Assembly: GCA_932521035.1 (NCBI GenBank)
Contig: OW051497.1
Span: 8,370,001-8,434,000, forward strand
Source: Oscheius dolichura
Lineage: Eukaryota; Nematoda; Chromadorea; Rhabditida; Rhabditidae
DNA: 64,000 nucleotides
Direction of reading: 5' to 3'
A program made the position numbers and the translations under genes. This document shows, in pieces, positions 9,100 through 21,060 of this stretch. Numbering within the stretch: position 1 is the first letter of the stretch; every line of letters starts with the position of its first letter. The notes under the pieces are model-generated. The model saw nothing but the letters and a program-made list of their open reading frames with translations. It made no database searches and was not told where the DNA came from.

Positions 9100-12000
9100 C
9101 TAGAAACTATTGGTGACGCTTTCTTCTTCTTTCTTTAGCACACTATCAATTGACGAGAACCTTCTCTTCTGAGCTCTCTTAACATCTCTGGCAAGAGGCG
9201 GATAGGTGATCGGGGGCGGGAGCTCGGGAACTTCCTCACACTTCAGATCCTTGATAGAGTAGAAAAGACACAAGCGCTGCCCTTTTTTTAGCTTATTCTT
9301 CTTTCTCAACTGAAATTTACTCCATAATAAATTTCAGATAAAAGAAGGACTACCTCTTTAACTTCTGTGTTGAGATCCAAAGGACGGAGCGGGTATTCCG
9401 TTACGTAGGCTGTCATATTCTTTGGAAGAAGGCTGCCCTTGCCAATTCCCTAAAAAAAGAATTGAAGTTATTGCTCCAGTTGGAGAAATACTCTTGGCTG
9501 TTGCGGCTTAGGTGGTTCAGCAGGTGGAGGCACCGGGGCACTCCTTTGCACTGGCTGCTCGAGGCTCACTATGGGTTGATAACTTTGGAAGTATGTTCCG
9601 CCAGAGGTAGTGCTCAACGGCTGAACAAAAGTGGGGCCGGAACTGGTAACAACGGTATTCTTTGGAGGGGTGATTCCAACAATTCCATTTCCCAAATTCT
9701 AAAGATATGTTCACTTTAAAAATACTACTATGATTATCTTACCTGGCAAGGAACCAGTCCATCTGCAGTAAGCTGTAAGTATGTCACATCATTGCCGGAT
9801 GGACTTGCCATCGGTACGAGGATGACGTCGTCTGCATTATTATCTGAAGATATGCGTTGAAAATACAGTGAATAGCCTCACTTCCGTAATTTGAGAGCTG
9901 GATTTCACTGAATTGAGAGCCCGTCATGTGGGGGTTCCTCATTCCCTGTTGGTAAGTGACCATCTGCCCAGGCATGGGATTCACGGCGTTTCCAACTCTG
10001 CTCATAGTTGCCGGAGAAGGGTGATACATCACAGTTCCTTGAGAAGTGGTTACCAGTCGGGAATTGACCGGCACGAGTCCGCTGCCATTAGGTGCAAGCA
10101 TTGGCGTGGCCATCTTTAACTGTGGAGGCCCAGATGATTTTGAAGGGATGAGTGTTGGAGCCGGCAGAGGGTTGGAAAATCTTCGCTCCGACATGAATTT
10201 GCTTGGATTGTTGAGAATGCTAACAAGCTCCGGATTCTTCTCACTCGTGTTTAAAGATGGATTTGGACGAGGTGGCAAACGGGAAGATGTTGGAGTATTG
10301 CTCGATGTTGACGGCTTCGAGGCTTCTTTTGGAATAGACAGTTGTGGTGTCGACTTGGCCCCGTTGTTTTTTGGCGCGATTCCTGTTGGAGACTTCATAG
10401 CAGTTAGCTGGATGCCCGGCGGGAGTGGTCGAAGTCGAGGCGGTAGATTTGGTGACTTCATTACAATTGGCTGGAGCACGGGGGGCGCCCCGAGGATCGA
10501 TTGAGATTTTTGTTGTGCAACTGCCTTTGTTGGAGATGTTCCCGACTTTGTTGTTGATGTTGAGAGCCGCGGAACAGTAGACAGCGTAGCTTTTGTAGAA
10601 GAGGTTACAGTAGTTACAGCAGCCTTTGCAGAAGGCGTTACAACAAGAGTTGCCGGTTTAGAAGCAGGCGGAGTGGAAGTCGTTGTCGTTGGAGTACTAG
10701 CAGCAGAGGTCCCTGGAGCAGTGCAAGTGGGAACCTCGGACGGGCCCGCAATGTTGTATGCCAGCAATTTCCGGGGTCTATACTGATATTCCGGCTAAAA
10801 GTAGAAAATAGAAAACAAAACACGGAAATCCTTACAGATACAGGATAGCCTCGTTTGTTGTAAGGATGTCTCTTCATTCTCTCCTGTCGCAGCTTCTTCT
10901 TCTCTTGCTCCATTTTCTGTAAAGCAATCTCTCTCACAGTAGGCTCTCTATTCTACAAAACAGAAATTTCAAAAAAGATTAGATCTTACCGCTGAAGACG
11001 AAGTAACATAAGTGTTAGGAGGAGCAAAGGATCGTTTCGCTGGGAAAGATCCTTTCTTCCCAAGAAGCTCGCTCTGCAGCATGATCGGCATAGGGGGACT
11101 GCGTGCATTCCTCGAGAAGGAAGTTTCGGGCTTAGCAGGCGACAGCTGATTCTGTAAATAGCGTTTAAAACTAAAGCACAACAAATCCTCTTTACCTTGT
11201 CACACTTGATAACATTGATTTTGTTCCCAGGTGCCGAGAATGTCACCAGGTAGAACTCGACTAAGAACTGAAAAATTAACAGGTAAAGGTGGAAACAAGA
11301 TAGTTTCTTTTGTAGAAACACCGTGTTCATTGAAATGATTGTCTAGAAGCTTTTACGAACTGCTTAACGCATACGATCAATGGTGAGTTGAACTAGGTTT
11401 ATCACTTCGAGAGCAGGCATTTCGAAATGGAATTTAAGTCTTACCCTTTTAGGGACAAGTTCCAGTTTTAGGTTTTTCACAATGGACAACCGCTTGTGAA
11501 CCATTTTCGCAATATGGCCAACTGAAAGAGATACTGTAAAAGATAAAACATTCACAAACGTTTCGCATTGGTTGGCACCCCGAGATAGAACCTCTGCATT
11601 TCTCTAAACGAAACAGAACTCTTGGTACAACTTTCTCGAATAAGCATAGTAGGCTCTCCATATTCTTTCCTCCATTTCGGAAGCTGAACATTTTTAACTG
11701 TTGTCACTACTCGCTGCCGTTTACTTTTCTCTTGTGCCTGGTGGGCATGCCGCTAAGTTTTACCTTGAGGAGGGACTTTTTAGGATTACCTTCTGCGTCG
11801 AACAGTTTTCGCTACAAATAAGCAATAAATAAATTGAAATTTATGAGACACTTACCCAATCCTTCCTCGGCTTTCGATATTTCTCGGGATAATCGAACTT
11901 ATAAGGACAGAATTGTGGAGGAGGATCGTCATCATCGGACGAGCTGGGAAATTGAGGGATGTCATAGGGCTCCTCCAAATCAGTCGTGAGAAAATGATGA

Positions 12001-13635
12001 ATACTGATCTTTTTCTCTCTTTTTGAAAGGAAGGGATCTGACCAGAAGTATTTCCTTGCCTAAAAGATGAATTCTCTTTTTTTTTTCTTTAACAAGATAA
12101 TGTGTTACCTTGTTAGCCAGCTTGATATCTCGAAGTTTAGCAATAGTCAATCCACAAGGAGGCGTTGGAGCTCTATTCTCTGGCCACTCAACGTCCTTAT
12201 TGAACCAGAACGTCTTGTAGACCATATTTTGCAGTGGCTTGGATAGGTTCGCCTTATTCCATCTTTCAGTGAACTGAAAATATATATGATAGGATTATTT
12301 AAGGAACAGAAAAAGAAAACATTGTACACATCGTAAAGTGACAAAGTACCATCAATTTGCTTTAAAACTCAAATAAGTACCTTCCAATAGCCTTCCTGTG
12401 CTTGAAGTTTCATCCAGGCCTGTTCTTTCACAACCCGCTCTCCACCTTCTCCCATAGTTTGCTCAATAATTAGATTCCGCCTGACCTCTTGTGACTCTTC
12501 CATCGTCTCATGAACTTGCATGTCTGAACCTCGTAATTGAAGATAAGAAAAATAAGGCTTACAAGAGTATGGAGGCTTTTCAAAAGGCGGAATGACCATT
12601 CTATTCAACCTTTTCCTCCTTCTCTTTGCTTCATCGTCGCCCGGGTCGTATTTAATAGTGTCAAGTCTATATTTTCTTCTAACGTCGGCAGCAAGCCTCT
12701 GGACATTTTTCGGAAAATTCACAATATGGTCCATTGTCCATCGATTGGGCCTAGGAGCGGGTTTCATATCCTCGCTCTTTATGTCGTCTTCATAATCGTA
12801 GTCGTCATCACTCGAAGAACTGTCTGAATTTAAAGAATTTCAAACGTAAAGCGTGTAAATTGTTACCGGCAAGCGCTGCACTCTCCAATTCCGGCTCTAA
12901 GTTCACGTAATTGACCACGCTCTTATCAAAGGACATCTGAAATGTAGGCTAGCATAAAAAAGCAAGGACACCTACCAAATCGATAATAAAATCGTAAGTA
13001 TCGTCCGGTTTAGGTTCCTCATCGAGCTTAGCGCCACATCTTGGGCAATATTTATGCTTATTATATCTGGGCATGATGCAGTCTTTACAGAATCGATGGT
13101 TACAGAGACATGACTGAAAATAAATATTAGTTAATCTTAAAATTAATATTAAAAATGTGGAAATTAAATAAAATGTAAAAAACACTCACCACGGCGTACG
13201 TTTCGTTACAAACTCGCTGACAAAGGATACAAATGAGATCGTTGACGAGAAGCCGAGAATGTGGAGCATATTTACAGGGATTTAAATGGCGGAGATCAGG
13301 AGGAACATAGAATTCGGTATCCTCAAACGAATACCACTTGTCAGGAATAGTTCGTTTTTTAGCAATGGAGGGTTCAGGTTCGGGGTCATCGTTCTCCATG
13401 TAGTAATCTTGCCTCTCAAGGACAGGGGGTGTGTTCGGGTAGCCATCGTCCTAAATATTTTTTCCGTACGGTCATATATCATTTTTGTCTTCGGAAAAGT
13501 GCAAAGAGATAACGAATCAATAGATCTTACATTTTCTTCTTCATTCGTTATATTTGGAGGAAGGTCATCATCAATTTCTTCTTGTTTAATTGGATTGTTT
13601 GAAGTTGTTGCTTTTCCACCGGTATCTACTTCCAT
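9100..13635 (-). CDS. RING finger + RAWUL-like protein, PRC1 RING1/PCGF type
   Basis: Twenty exons on the minus strand from the ATG at 13635 to the stop at 9100 splice to about 1,176 residues in frame. Residues near 110-165 form a C3HC4 RING (CILCQRVC, CLCNHRFCKDCI, CPRCGAKL) followed by PDDTYDFIIDL, the arrangement after the RING in RING1/RING2. Further on, FYLGVPTNAKLGHIAKMV resembles the RAWUL ubiquitin-like start in RING1 and PCGF proteins (there -TVGHL-K-). Acidic, SSDDDDPPP and Ser/Pro/Thr-rich linkers surround them; the large exon 9882..10794 is low-complexity. Expected role: E3 ligase core of Polycomb repressive complex 1, acting on histone H2A in the nucleus; C. elegans SPAT-3 is the nearest named candidate. 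The piece around 11375-11392, an 18-nt microexon in my model, is the least certain join. Exons: 13531..13635, 13190..13450, 12976..13113, 12867..12936, 12563..12823, 12381..12523, 12109..12273, 11856..12059, then eleven more to 9354 and 9100..9309. Confidence 0.8.
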
Positions 13636-14734
13636 TGCCTAAAATATGAAAAATATATGATATAGTAATAAACACAATATTCGAAAAGGAAAAAAAATGG
13701 CTACAAGTATAAAGCATGACGAGAATTTCGGCTTTAAAGGTCTATTTCCGCCGTGACCGGGAGCACAGATTGAAGTAAATGCTGTATAGAGCCAATTCCG
13801 GTCATAATATCGATCTAATAAAGCTAGGTCACGTTTAAGAATGGTTAAAATTTGACTCTGCGTCGTGAGGTAGTGCGCCCTCCGATAGAAGCCAGGCTTT
13901 CCACGCGGGACCCGCTCTATCCGCCTGATGTTTTCACCGGCGAGGAGGCGACAGGACAAAGGACACCCGGTGATAAATGGCTACAATATATGTAATTCGA
14001 TCTCTTTTCTCTGGAAACACATGGCAATATGGAGGATAGTAAATTTTAGGAGGAGGCGATGGGACGTTGTTCGTGGTTCCACAGCGATTCGACGGAAAAA
14101 TGTTTCAGAAAAACGAATCGATGAGTATTATCAACGGTTAACAATACGTCGTTTACTTCTTCGACGTTCCTGTTTCCCCGGGGAATTTCAAGAATTCCCA
14201 TTTCATAACACAGTGTTGTGAATGCGGCGACGACACAACACGCTTATAGTCAGAATTCTTGTCATTTGTGCATTTTAAGAATAAAATATTAGGTCATATT
14301 CATTTTTTCTTTTATAAATATTTGCAATAATAAAACATCAACATATTGCACTGGGAGTGATCAAAGACTATGGCTGTTGTGAGCAATATTAGCAGAGAGG
14401 TCGGACTGTCTTCAGAGAACCATCGGATTCCACCATTCCGATGTCGTCTACTGCACAGGCTCCTTGATTTGTCCGGGTATTTTCGCAGAGGAAAATTACC
14501 TATTAATACATTATTTAGTGGGGAGATTATCCCATGCTACTCACCCTATCTGTTCCCTTAGGACACTTAAAGCTGGCTGTTTTCCATGTCCTGTCAGAAA
14601 CAGATACAAATTTATCAGAACTGAAGGGGCAGTTGTCGATGGATCCACAGCAACCTGAAAAGCTTCTAGTGCCTGATTCAGATGACGTTGACAATGCCGT
14701 GTGCATAACCCAATGCCATTGACAAGGCGTTTGT
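13636..14734. other. Upstream region of the RING gene
   Basis: An open minus-strand frame at 13639-13959 (106 codons) abuts the RING gene start but lacks recognisable features, and could be 5' UTR. The rest shows no gene. Confidence 0.4.
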
Positions 14735-14807
14735 GGCCGCGTGGCGCAATGGATAACGCGTCTGCCTACGGAGCAGAAGATTGCAGGTTCGAATCCTGCC
14801 GTGGTCG
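14735..14807 (+). tRNA. tRNA-Arg (anticodon ACG)
   Basis: A 73-nt cloverleaf. Acceptor arms GGCCGCG and CGTGGTC pair throughout with G-T wobbles; D-arm A-box is TGGCGCAATGG; anticodon stem TCTGC/GCAGA encloses loop CTACGGA with anticodon ACG; T-arm holds GGTTCGAATCC. Discriminator base is G at 14807. A T-run suitable for RNA polymerase III termination follows at about 14814. No intron. It lies 35 bp beyond the 3' end of the opposite-strand MAM-like gene. Confidence 0.95.
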
Positions 14808-14841
14808 AAAATCTTTTTGATTTTTTCTCGCGTCTTTCTTA

Positions 14842-17800
14842 TTATATAAGCTGACCTTTGAGTTGAACTCCGTGTGTTCCCTCATAATATCTAAACCTCA
14901 TTCGGGTCTTCTCTGTGAATGGCTCTGTAACAGTTTCCAAGCCGACTTTCTCTCTGGGGTAGAGGAAGGTGGCGGCGTAGAAGTCCCCTTCTGAACAAAT
15001 ATTCTTTATTAATGTCATTGAAATGCCCCTACCGCTGCTCTCTTTAACTCCAGTAACCCTGTTTCTGAACTGTCCTTTTGTGACCTCGAAGGTTACGTTG
15101 TTTCCTCCAGCTCTGACTGACTGCTCCTGGTGAGTTTGCTTATAATCACAGGTATTGCCTAGAACGAATTTTATCAATGTGTTTTCAACGGGCTACCATT
15201 TTCGAAGTCGCACCTTGTGGCTTGACAGATGGTCTCGCTGAACTTCTTGGTTTTAGCTCCTTTAGCAACGGGACCTGTTTTCTTTCCGCTGAAATGTAAT
15301 AACACGGTCAAGATAGCGGAAAAGGATTGCACTTACGTCTTGATACTAGTTATCAGGGTTTCTTCACTGGGGATCTGAGCCTGGTTAAGACCGGAACCTG
15401 CTCCACTGACTCCACTAGCTCCACTAGCTCCTCCTGCAGGAGAAGAGCCCTTCTTTCCAAAAGCTCTGGCTCCACCCTGAAGAGAAGGATAAGAAAAGAA
15501 GATCTGGACAGTTCACCTGGAAACCCTTCTCTCCGAATCTGTCCTTTCCGCTGACAACTTTGACTTCGCTTTCTCCCTCTTGTCCTCCGAATTCACCACC
15601 ATGGCTTCTTCTTTCACCTCCTGATAAGATCTCGCTGCCTGCTCCACGGCCGTTTTCGGACTCCGCTTCACCATTCTCGAAGCCCTCGCCGGTTTCTTCT
15701 TCACCAGTCTGTTCTCCTCCAAATCCTTTAGCCAATCCTTCAGGTTCGGTAATCTTATCAGGGAGAGCAACTTCTTCGTGCTTGGAGCTTTCAATAACTT
15801 GCTTGTGGGAAGCAACTGGTTGGAGGTCTTCTTCATCCTGAAAGGGCACAAAATTAATGAATAACAAAGTTTCCAACCTGGCTCTGGCATTCGGGTCCTC
15901 CGTTGTCGTATGAGACCTCAATATCTTTCAAAATGGCGATGTCTCCAGTCTCGGTAGTGAAGTCAGAAGCAACGAAGACAATCTGAAGGGTAGGAATAGA
16001 AAGAGAGGATGGGAGGATCTTACGTCAACAAGAGAAGTTTTGGGGAGAACGACCTCAGTCATCATAAGCTCATTTCCCCTGGGTCTGGGTAGCTCTTGGC
16101 AATGGAGTAGAGGGTTGTGCTCAACGTTGTTGGGGAACGAGTCTCTCAGGCAGACTTGGAGCAGAACAGAGTTGGACTGCCAATGCTTCGCCCTGACAGT
16201 AATGGGGCTGGAAGAGCATCCAATTGAGCAGGAGGTGAACTGAGCCTCATCGGAAGGAGCAGCTCCATGAGCATAGGCGACCAAGTAGCTTCCCTCTAAA
16301 AACATCTTTTAATTATTTGTTTTTTGACTTATAGTCATAGTTGGCATTCGAGTGACGGTCTTAACCCACATTTTTCAAAAGAGCGATTTGACAATGCTTA
16401 CTCGAAGTAGAGGCAAGGTCGAGAGAGTTTGATTATTGGCCAGATAATGGCAAATCCCATGTTTCATTGAAGCCGGAGAAAGGAGAAATGCATCTGTCTT
16501 TTCCTGTTTTGAGCGAGTAGCCCTTTCAACCCTAACCGGTGCCACTTATAAACAGTGAACTTCCCCGAGGATCTCTCGACATCCAGCCAGGTCTGGGATC
16601 AGGTACAATCGATGGATTCTCGGGGGAAAAGTCCGGTTTAACACCGGAATCAGCATGCGACAAGCGGTGACATGTTACCTATTGTTTTATGACCACCTTC
16701 GCGCATCTAGGCACAGGGCGATCAATTTCCTAGATAACCATAAAATCCGGCTGCGCGAGAAAGTGCAAGTTTTAAAGCCTCGTTGCCAATTTTCATACCC
16801 ACAATTGAATTTTTGTTAAACGAAGCAGAAAGTTGGTTTTCTTTTTCTCGGAGAAGAAGAATTTCTGGCCATTGTCAAACACAATGATATCGAAACTGGG
16901 TCGACGCCCGGGGTGACACTGCTTAATACATTCCACTGGAGTGAAAATGACGCTTGGACCTTGAAATGATAGCTACAAAAAAGTCAGTTACATCGGATTA
17001 CATATATCTGTCCGACAAGTTTAATACAAGATTGAGGTCGGCGTTCTCCGGATCCTGTTGTTCCTTCCCCTTTCAGTAACAACCCGAGGCACAAAAAACT
17101 TGTCTCCCTGACTTTCAAATAGGAAACTGCGCGACAAGAAAGTGAAACCATAACAGGGGCGAGAGCGGAAAGGGAAAATTAGGCATCAAATAATTGGCCT
17201 AAGTTAGACGAGGGAAAACACAAAAACACTTACGGATTGCCGGAGCGTCGCGGAAGATGGTCGTGTTGGGAGAGCCGTTGGCTATCTGCCAATCGAGCTG
17301 ATCTTCTGGTGAGGGCACGTTGGCCCAGCAACATGGCCGACCGTCGAAGTTACACGTCAAGGCTTGTCCTAAAAAACATTGCTGAGTTCAAAAATTGGAG
17401 AAACGGGTTTGAAATAAACCGTTCCCCTTTTTAGATTAAATCCTTCCTCGATCTTAGGAAACTTTCTATCCCGCCATCCCAGGCAGGGGCATTCCCGTGA
17501 CTTGCGATTTTAGACGTTCAAAGTGCCCTTCTCGGCAAGGATTTCAAGAAAAATGAAACCCGTTTATGATTAGAAGTGACGCTGGACGAAAAACCCGGCA
17601 GAAATATGACAAGCGAAGTGATTTTCCCGGCTTGTATCGGTTCCGTTCGCTCTCTATCGAAGTAATATTCTCCTCCTCGAAAAGATGTATGTCAACATAC
17701 TTTTTCTTGCCTCTAAATTCTCTGAGGACGAGCGTTTTAGTGCGCGCGGGGATCTTCTGCCCACAGAATGGGGTTATGTGATCGGTGTGATAGCTCATCA

Positions 17801-19336
17801 CAATTGTAGGGAACCCCAGGTGCTAGCCGTTATTTGAAAGAGGAGGAGAGAAGAGGGCAATTCGCTGACTCACCTGAATTAACTGGGCCACCGGCTTCTT
17901 TGTTGTAGCCGTCAGCTGTGAACGGCTCGAGAGCCACGTCCCGTCCGAAGACAGCTGAAAGAAATACAATTCATTTAATTATTTTAGGATGAGTATCATA
18001 ACTGTCAGCATTGCTGGGAATCGTTTCCCCCTCTTGAGGTCTATCTCTTTACTTTTCTCTCGTCACGCTCACTTTCACCGACACAAACGCCCCGAAGCCA
18101 ATTAGACGCTCCGCCGACGGACTGACGGATTTCTCGTCCGCTTTTTGGCTGGATTTCTCAGGTTTTGTGAGTATAAATCGATTTGAGTGTCATCGTTTTT
18201 ACAGTTAGAAATATCCCCCCGAATAAGACGATCCATCACCTTTTATGTCTCATCACAAAAAGAAGGCGGATAATAACCGTGCCTTTCAAAACCAGCTGAT
18301 TCACAATAGGTGAAAAGCGACAGAGAGGATATGACGAAAGGCTATCGGAATCCCTATCGGAGATGTTCGTATCGGTCACTGATCAGGACGCAGAGACAGG
18401 GCGCGGGATTCCGCAATCACGTTTTCAGGCTGGATATTGAAAACGCCTAGGTGTTCGAGAAAAACATTTTGGGTGGGGCTGATTCATCAGCAGTGCTTAT
18501 GTCACTAGTGGCAAAAAGAACTCACACTCGATGGCACTGCCTTCTGGCCGGATAACTCCTGTAGGGGATTTACCGGCAGCAGCTACTCGAGCAGCAGAGA
18601 CAACGGGTTGTTGGACAAACTGAAATCGCCAAATTGGATTCAGTCTTTTCGAATGGCAGAGCGGGGTTTTCATACTGTATACAAAAAGCGAGGCTCCCAT
18701 TCCCTAAAGAAAAAAGTTTCTCTTACCGCTTGTTGTGCAGGAGCTGGAGCAAACTGTTGTGTCGGCGCTCCATACTGGTAGGCATTTTGTCGTGTGGGGA
18801 AACAGGTAAAAACTCCTGAAAAAGGCGTTGTCTCCCGAGAAATCTACCCAGAAAAACGCTTGTTAAATCCCCGAAAGAAGGCTCTATACGCATGATGACT
18901 TCCAATAGTCGCATGTCTTGTACGGGTCGCCGGATGGATATAATCCTCTCCAGAATTTGGGGCAGACATCGATATCTGACTGTCTATTCAATTGAAAAGT
19001 GTTGAGAGTTTCAGACAAGTGGTTTTTGAATGTTTAGTAAGTTGACCTCAGTTCTCAACGCGAAAAAAATCCTTGCAGAAACTTGCACTTTTCCGTCTGA
19101 AGAGTAGGTTTCTTGACTTTGCGCCTTGTTCAAGGACTTTCACAGTTTAATGCTCTTTGGTATAAACGTGTAAACTCTTTGAAATGGAAATATAGCGTTT
19201 AGTTAATGAAGAATACTGTCCATTTGAAGTAAAAAAGCAGGGAAAAAGAGGGCTGGACCCGAAGAAGTGCCCTGATTAGCATAGTTTAAGCTAACTCACC
19301 TTGAAGGAGAGAAGCGATTAGCACGAGGTGCTTCAT
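14842..19336 (-). CDS. Secreted MAM-like multidomain protein
   Basis: Twelve minus-strand exons (19300..19336, 18890..18975, 18727..18774, 18526..18619, 17874..17954, 17234..17368, 16024..16295, 15878..15982, 15517..15837, 15337..15476, 15197..15288, 14842..15158) give 575 residues. A short hydrophobic leader (MKHLVLIASLLQ) precedes a Cys module CPKFWRGLYPSGDPYKTC. A first MAM-like domain begins LTCNFDGRPCCWANV and continues GSYLVAYAHGAAPS into the exon at 16024-16295. A Glu/Gly-rich linker of about 107 residues follows (GGEQTGEEETGEGFENGE). A second, weaker MAM-like unit begins CDFENGNTCDY and runs to the C-terminus. MAM domains act in extracellular adhesion; the linker suggests a flexible matrix or cuticle protein. 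Exact orthology unknown. The 935-nt intron at 16296-17233 has an open stretch I could not splice in. Confidence 0.8.
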
Positions 19337-19842
19337 GGAGAAAGTAAAAGGGTGTCCGCGCACGATAAGGATAACGTGGGCGGGACCGCCTGCGGCCGCC
19401 CCCGATCCACTGACTGACCCAGTTACCCTCCTTACCCACTGCCTCGGATGGCAGCATTCCTTAAACCGGTTGGCAATAAACAGGATATTCCAATCCCGAC
19501 AGGCAGAGTCGAGAGTTTCTAAACCTAAAAATATGGGATAGGCGTGAACTGGTTCGAAGAGAGAGAGTACATACTCTCCTGGGTGGTGGGATGACTGAAG
19601 AAATGCCAATCATGGGGTGTAATTTCATTAAATTTGATCCTGTAATGCTTGTAATGCTTACAATAATTGCGGTAATGTTTGGCCACATCTTTTTGTAAAC
19701 TGTAGCTCCCTTCTGCTCTGCAGTATTCCCATCCGACCTTTAGTGTCTACTATCTCTTCCGAGCGTGCATTCGTTAGAATGCCCCAAATTCAAGAATGGC
19801 AATCTGGGTCTAGGAAAACAGAGGACAGTTGATCTGGGGGGA

Positions 19843-19865
19843 GGGGGGGGGGGGGGGGGGGGGGG
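19843..19865. repeat. Homopolymer tract of 23 G
   Basis: Uninterrupted run, preceded after one A by six more G. The longest of four such tracts in the window. Confidence 0.95.
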
Positions 19866-20949
19866 AAGGGTCTTTGAATGTTTGAATCTCTCAAAAATAA
19901 ACTTTCAGGGTGAATATAAAACATCAGGTAGAAACGTCTGATTAGGTAGGCAAAAGTGTTCAAGCAACACCCATGAAAACTCATATGCCTGTGTTTTCCC
20001 GTTTACCATTTTCTTGCCTTGTTTGTTTTTCACAAAGTTGACTACCTTAACCGGCCACCGAGGCTCCATTTTCAGAGGGAGTAAGATAGTCTTGGATTAT
20101 CTCTGTATGTTTTTCCGGCGATCCCCATCTCTGTAAACATGTTTCCCTCTGTGTACATCTTACTGTCACATCTTGTTCATTTCCCACTTTCACTGCTCTA
20201 GATTACGTAATTAGTCAAGCGTTTTTCGCTCTAGAATCGGGGGTGGCCCAATGTTTGGATATCCATTTCACAGCCCACTGATCGCCGTTTTCTCTGAATT
20301 GTTCCGGCGGTCATTTGCATTCTGGAAAGACGTTGTCAAACGGGATGAAACGTGTTTCTCCAGGTGCGTTACGGTCACTCGGGGTTACTCGCCTCATTTG
20401 GCACATGAAACGCGTACATCTCCAGGCTGAGAGGAAACGGAGAACGGTTCGAAAAGAAGGAAGAAAGGAGAGAAAGAAAATGGTCCTTCTTCTGTTGGCC
20501 TTCCCCTATTACCGCAGAACAGCCGTTTTTCGCAATCTTGTATTCTTTTCACTTTTGCCTTATGCCACCCATCCCGATTGCGTAAAAAGAGAACGAAAAC
20601 ATAGATGACAAGATTCGCTTTTACTAGTCCAATGATACAATCTGGTTGACCTTAATTTGCCTGTCTTCTTCGAATTTCTCAATAAACATTTGAGTCGTGT
20701 GTGGTGTGTTATTCCTGCGAAGTCGTGGAGTCAAAGGATAATGGTAGTAATAATGTGTCAGTCTGGGAAAGCTGTACTTCCAGAGAAGGTACAGGATTTC
20801 ATCCGTTTCTAAATGCCGAAATCTTCCATTCGACACCATAAAACACAATCCCGGTTATTGTGGCACTTATCCTGAAATCTAGAGAATGCGGCTTAAACGG
20901 CTAAGACATATATGCGAACAAGCCTTTTACAGGAGAGATAGGGGCACGG

Positions 20950-21060
20950 AAGTCGCGCGTCTCAGCACTTTTAATGTCCGTAGCTTGTCTGAAACAGGTC
21001 GCCGTAGGCACTATCGCATTTTTAGGGATTTACGATCGGGCCACTCCCGTCAACAAAACA
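20950..21060 (+). mobile_element. LINE endonuclease relic
   Basis: One frame reads LSTFNVRSLSETGRRRHY, which resembles the first strand of the apurinic-type endonuclease of non-LTR retrotransposons (there commonly TxNVRxL followed by GR). Nothing after about 21,120 continues the domain in one frame, so it is a short decayed fragment. The match is by eye only. Confidence 0.35.

Noticed and set aside
9784-10504. Long plus-strand open frame opposite the low-complexity exon of the RING gene
   Set aside because: It is the antisense of a Ser/Thr/Pro-rich exon; the Gly-rich translation is a shadow.
16296-17233. Open minus-strand stretch near 16,800-16,990 (contains CIKQCHPGRRPSFD) as an extra exon of the MAM-like gene
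   Set aside because: It cannot be joined in frame to the exons on either side, while the direct join of 17234 to 16295 is in frame.
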